64,000 nt of DNA from assembly GCF_031127875.1 (NCBI RefSeq), contig NZ_JARXIA010000025.1, forward strand, positions 1 to 64,000. The letters are read 5' to 3'. This DNA comes from Pelagicoccus sp. SDUM812005. GTDB taxonomy: Bacteria > Verrucomicrobiota > Verrucomicrobiia > Opitutales > Opitutaceae. Below the pieces are notes generated by a model. The model saw only the letters and a list, made by a program, of their open reading frames with translations, had not been told where the DNA came from and ran no database searches. The position numbers were made by a program, and so were the translations under genes. This document shows, piece by piece, positions 62,114-64,000 of the stretch. Position 1 is the stretch's first letter, and the number at the start of each line of letters is the position of its first letter.

Positions 62114-64000
62114 TTACTTCAGCGGGAGGACGTAGATTGAGGCGCTGAGGGCAGGCGAGCTAAGCCCTTTGGCAATCTGGGTGATCTCCGTCTCGACGAT
62201 CTCGACGACACGTTCCTTGCCGGGCGTGTTGTGAGCGAATTCATCGGGGCCGCTGAAGTGCCAGCGCTTGCCGGCATCGCCAGCTTCCATTTCGCTCAGA
62301 TCTAGGTCGATGGTTAATTCCGATTCGGTGGGATTTATGACGGAGAGCGTGAGGGCTTTGCCGTCCTCGGTGAGGGCGGCTGACACGTCCAAAACCTCGT
62401 GTTCGAACTCCACGTTTACCGGTTGGGTCCCGAAGTGGCGGCGATACATCTTCAAGGCGATACCCGTGGTATCCATTTCCGCTGCGATGCGAGTTGTCTT
62501 GATGGCTCCGATCACGTTCACCGTCTGAGCGTAAAGCGCCATATCGATAATGTCGGTGTGGCGGAAATACTCGTGGAGACCTGCGGCGATGCCAAGTCCG
62601 TCCGCCACGTCGTAGACGCAGCCCAGCTCGCCATACTTGTAGGTGCGGTGCCAATAGTTCCACTCGGTCATGGCGATGGGCATGGTCTTTCCGTTTAGCG
62701 CCTCGAGCTTAGGCTGCAACTCGCGATGGCCCTCGGCTTTGTTGCGGATGTTTTGTCGCATGTTTTCCAGGTGAGCGGCGATGTCGACGCGCCCCTCGTC
62801 TGACCAGGGAGTGCGGCCGGTGTAGAAGTGCTCGGAAATGTAGTCCATGTATTCATGGCTGTCCATGAGCATGCCCTCGGTCCAAGTGACGCCGCGGCGG
62901 ACTTGCGCTAGGTCAGTTTCGTTCACGCGTTCCAAGTCGCCGGAGGCGATGAGTATGAGGTCGGAGTCCGCTCCGAGCATCGCTTCGGCTACTCGGTTGT
63001 GCTTGAGCGAGTAGTGATGCAATTGCATATGGCCTAGCTGCCAGTTGCCCCACATCTCGTTGCCCACGCACCAGTACTTCACGCCGTAAGGCTTCTTGTG
63101 TCCGTTGTCGGCTCTCCAGCCCCCTCCGATAGTAGAGGTTTCGCCGTTTGTGTATTCGACCCATTGGGCCGCGGAATAGGCGTCGCCGAAGCCAGTGTTG
63201 GCCGCAATCATCGGTTCCGTGCCGAGGAGGCGGCAGAAGGCCAGAAACTCGTCGGTGCCGAAGTCGTTGTGCTCGACGCCGGTCCAGGCTGGATTTACGC
63301 GAGGAGGGCGACGGTCGCGGTCGCCGATGCCGTCGCGCCAGTCGTAGCCGCTAACGAAGTTTCCGCCCGGCCAGCGGTAGAGCGGAGAGTCGAGTTCCTT
63401 GAGCAGTTCGATGGTGTCGCTCCGCATGCCGTCGATGTTGTCGCCCGGCATGAGGGAAAGGGTGCCCAGCTGGATGGTTCCGCGCAGGACGCGAACGCTG
63501 AGAGAGGCCCCTTGAGAGGTCGTTTTACCGGGGGTGAATGAAAATGCTTTTTTGGCGTATTTCTTGCCGGAGAAGGTGAGTTTCTGCGTGCTGCTCTCTC
63601 CTTCGCCATTGCCCCAATTGAGGCTCACTTCCACTTCGGCGGCGCCGCCGAGGGGCTTGACCCAGAGGTAGCCTGGGTAGTCGAGGCCTTGCTTGACGCC
63701 GAGGTCGCTCTGGCGAACTCCGCTGCCGGAGGCGATCCGCGGGGTGTGCTTTCCGACGAAACTGTCTTCTGTGACCATGGTCAGGCCGGAGGGCTCGCCA
63801 ATGATCTCCCAGGGCGAGGCCGATATCACTGGAAACTCGGTACTGTCGATGACGCCGGGGAAATCTGGGTCTGCCAGCGTCTGATCGCCGTAAGGGTTAT
63901 AGTCTTCGGTGATGGGGTGGTAGAACTTTCGGTCTTCGAGCATCTCGGCCCAAATGCCTCCGTAGATGCAGCGGCCCATATGCTCGATAAACTGGCCGTA
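62114..64000 (-). CDS. GH51 alpha-L-arabinofuranosidase, partial (5' end outside window)
   Basis: The frame is open to the edge: seven more codons (YGQFIEH) precede MGRCIYGGIWAEM and belong to the conserved GQFIEH-x-GRCIYGGI start of GH51, so the true start lies beyond 64000. At least 628 residues are visible, (beta/alpha)8 barrel followed by a beta-sandwich. Catalytic residues: acid/base Glu in WCVGNEMWG and nucleophile Glu in AMTEWNYWH; YRWPGGNFVSGYDW is also typical. It releases alpha-L-arabinofuranosyl side groups of arabinoxylan or arabinan. It converges with the GH43 operon. Confidence 0.9.
   Translation of the reverse strand, partial: YGQFIEHMGRCIYGGIWAEMLEDRKFYHPITEDYNPYGDQTLADPDFPGVIDSTEFPVISASPWEIIGEPSGLTMVTEDSFVGKHTPRIASGSGVRQSDLGVKQGLDYPGYLWVKPLGGAAEVEVSLNWGNGEGESSTQKLTFSGKKYAKKAFSFTPGKTTSQGASLSVRVLRGTIQLGTLSLMPGDNIDGMRSDTIELLKELDSPLYRWPGGNFVSGYDWRDGIGDRDRRPPRVNPAWTGVEHNDFGTDEFLAFCRLLGTEPMIAANTGFGDAYSAAQWVEYTNGETSTIGGGWRADNGHKKPYGVKYWCVGNEMWGNWQLGHMQLHHYSLKHNRVAEAMLGADSDLILIASGDLERVNETDLAQVRRGVTWTEGMLMDSHEYMDYISEHFYTGRTPWSDEGRVDIAAHLENMRQNIRNKAEGHRELQPKLEALNGKTMPIAMTEWNYWHRTYKYGELGCVYDVADGLGIAAGLHEYFRHTDIIDMALYAQTVNVIGAIKTTRIAAEMDTTGIALKMYRRHFGTQPVNVEFEHEVLDVSAALTEDGKALTLSVINPTESELTIDLDLSEMEAGDAGKRWHFSGPDEFAHNTPGKERVVEIVETEITQIAKGLSSPALSASIYVLPLK

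Overview
The window looks like a chromosomal segment of a marine Opitutae-type Verrucomicrobiota (Puniceicoccales / Pelagicoccus-like). Pointers are a TonB-dependent receptor whose mature N-terminus carries the Opitutae-style 'LSPFEISGD' start, LacI-sensor/AraC-HTH regulators, ThuA-DUF1080 and CRTAC1-type proteins, and large secreted proteins ending in a dockerin-like Ca-loop plus a small beta domain. No rRNA, complete tRNA or CRISPR is visible.

Region 1 (1-7601) is accessory DNA with visibly lower G+C. It starts with a 165-bp terminal-inverted-repeat element and an 18-bp tandem repeat, followed by an integron gene-cassette array. About eleven small ORFs all lie on the + strand, each followed by an imperfect attC-like inverted repeat ending in GTT-type cores, with start codons usually 11-14 nt after the core. 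No integron integrase is present in the window. Cassette products include a PIN-like nuclease, an HEPN-like RX5H protein, a lipoprotein, a GNAT acetyltransferase, a repeat protein and several unknowns. A 5'-truncated group II intron maturase remnant is embedded in the array.

Region 2 (7648-16076) is high-G+C core: an N-acetylmuramoyl-L-alanine amidase, two tandem DUF3857/transglutaminase-fold proteins (one apparently lacking its catalytic Cys), a secreted GH5 endoglucanase and a PRC-barrel protein. Region 3 (16109-28528) holds a 1945-residue subtilisin with Ig-like repeats, flanked by 59-bp direct repeats derived from the 3' end of the neighbouring ThuA-DUF1080 gene, and a 1484-residue beta-rich secreted protein. 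Region 4 (28731-34457) has a small lipoprotein pair, a tRNA-Gly 3'-half remnant and a beta-propeller sensor kinase / NarL-type regulator pair.

Region 5 (34458-64000) is a polysaccharide-utilisation region: a multi-pass membrane protein, a CRTAC1/FG-GAP protein, the TonB receptor, an FG-GAP and a TPR protein, a XylR-like regulator, then a GH43-GH5-CBM6-lectin-LamG fusion, GH95, a CE1-type esterase, GH97, a second GH43 and a GH51 that runs off the window. The enzyme set suits fucosylated or arabinosylated hemicellulose (arabinoxylan or xyloglucan). A GGTTATA-type palindrome occurs both upstream of the TonB receptor and between the regulator and the GH43 fusion, which suggests co-regulation.
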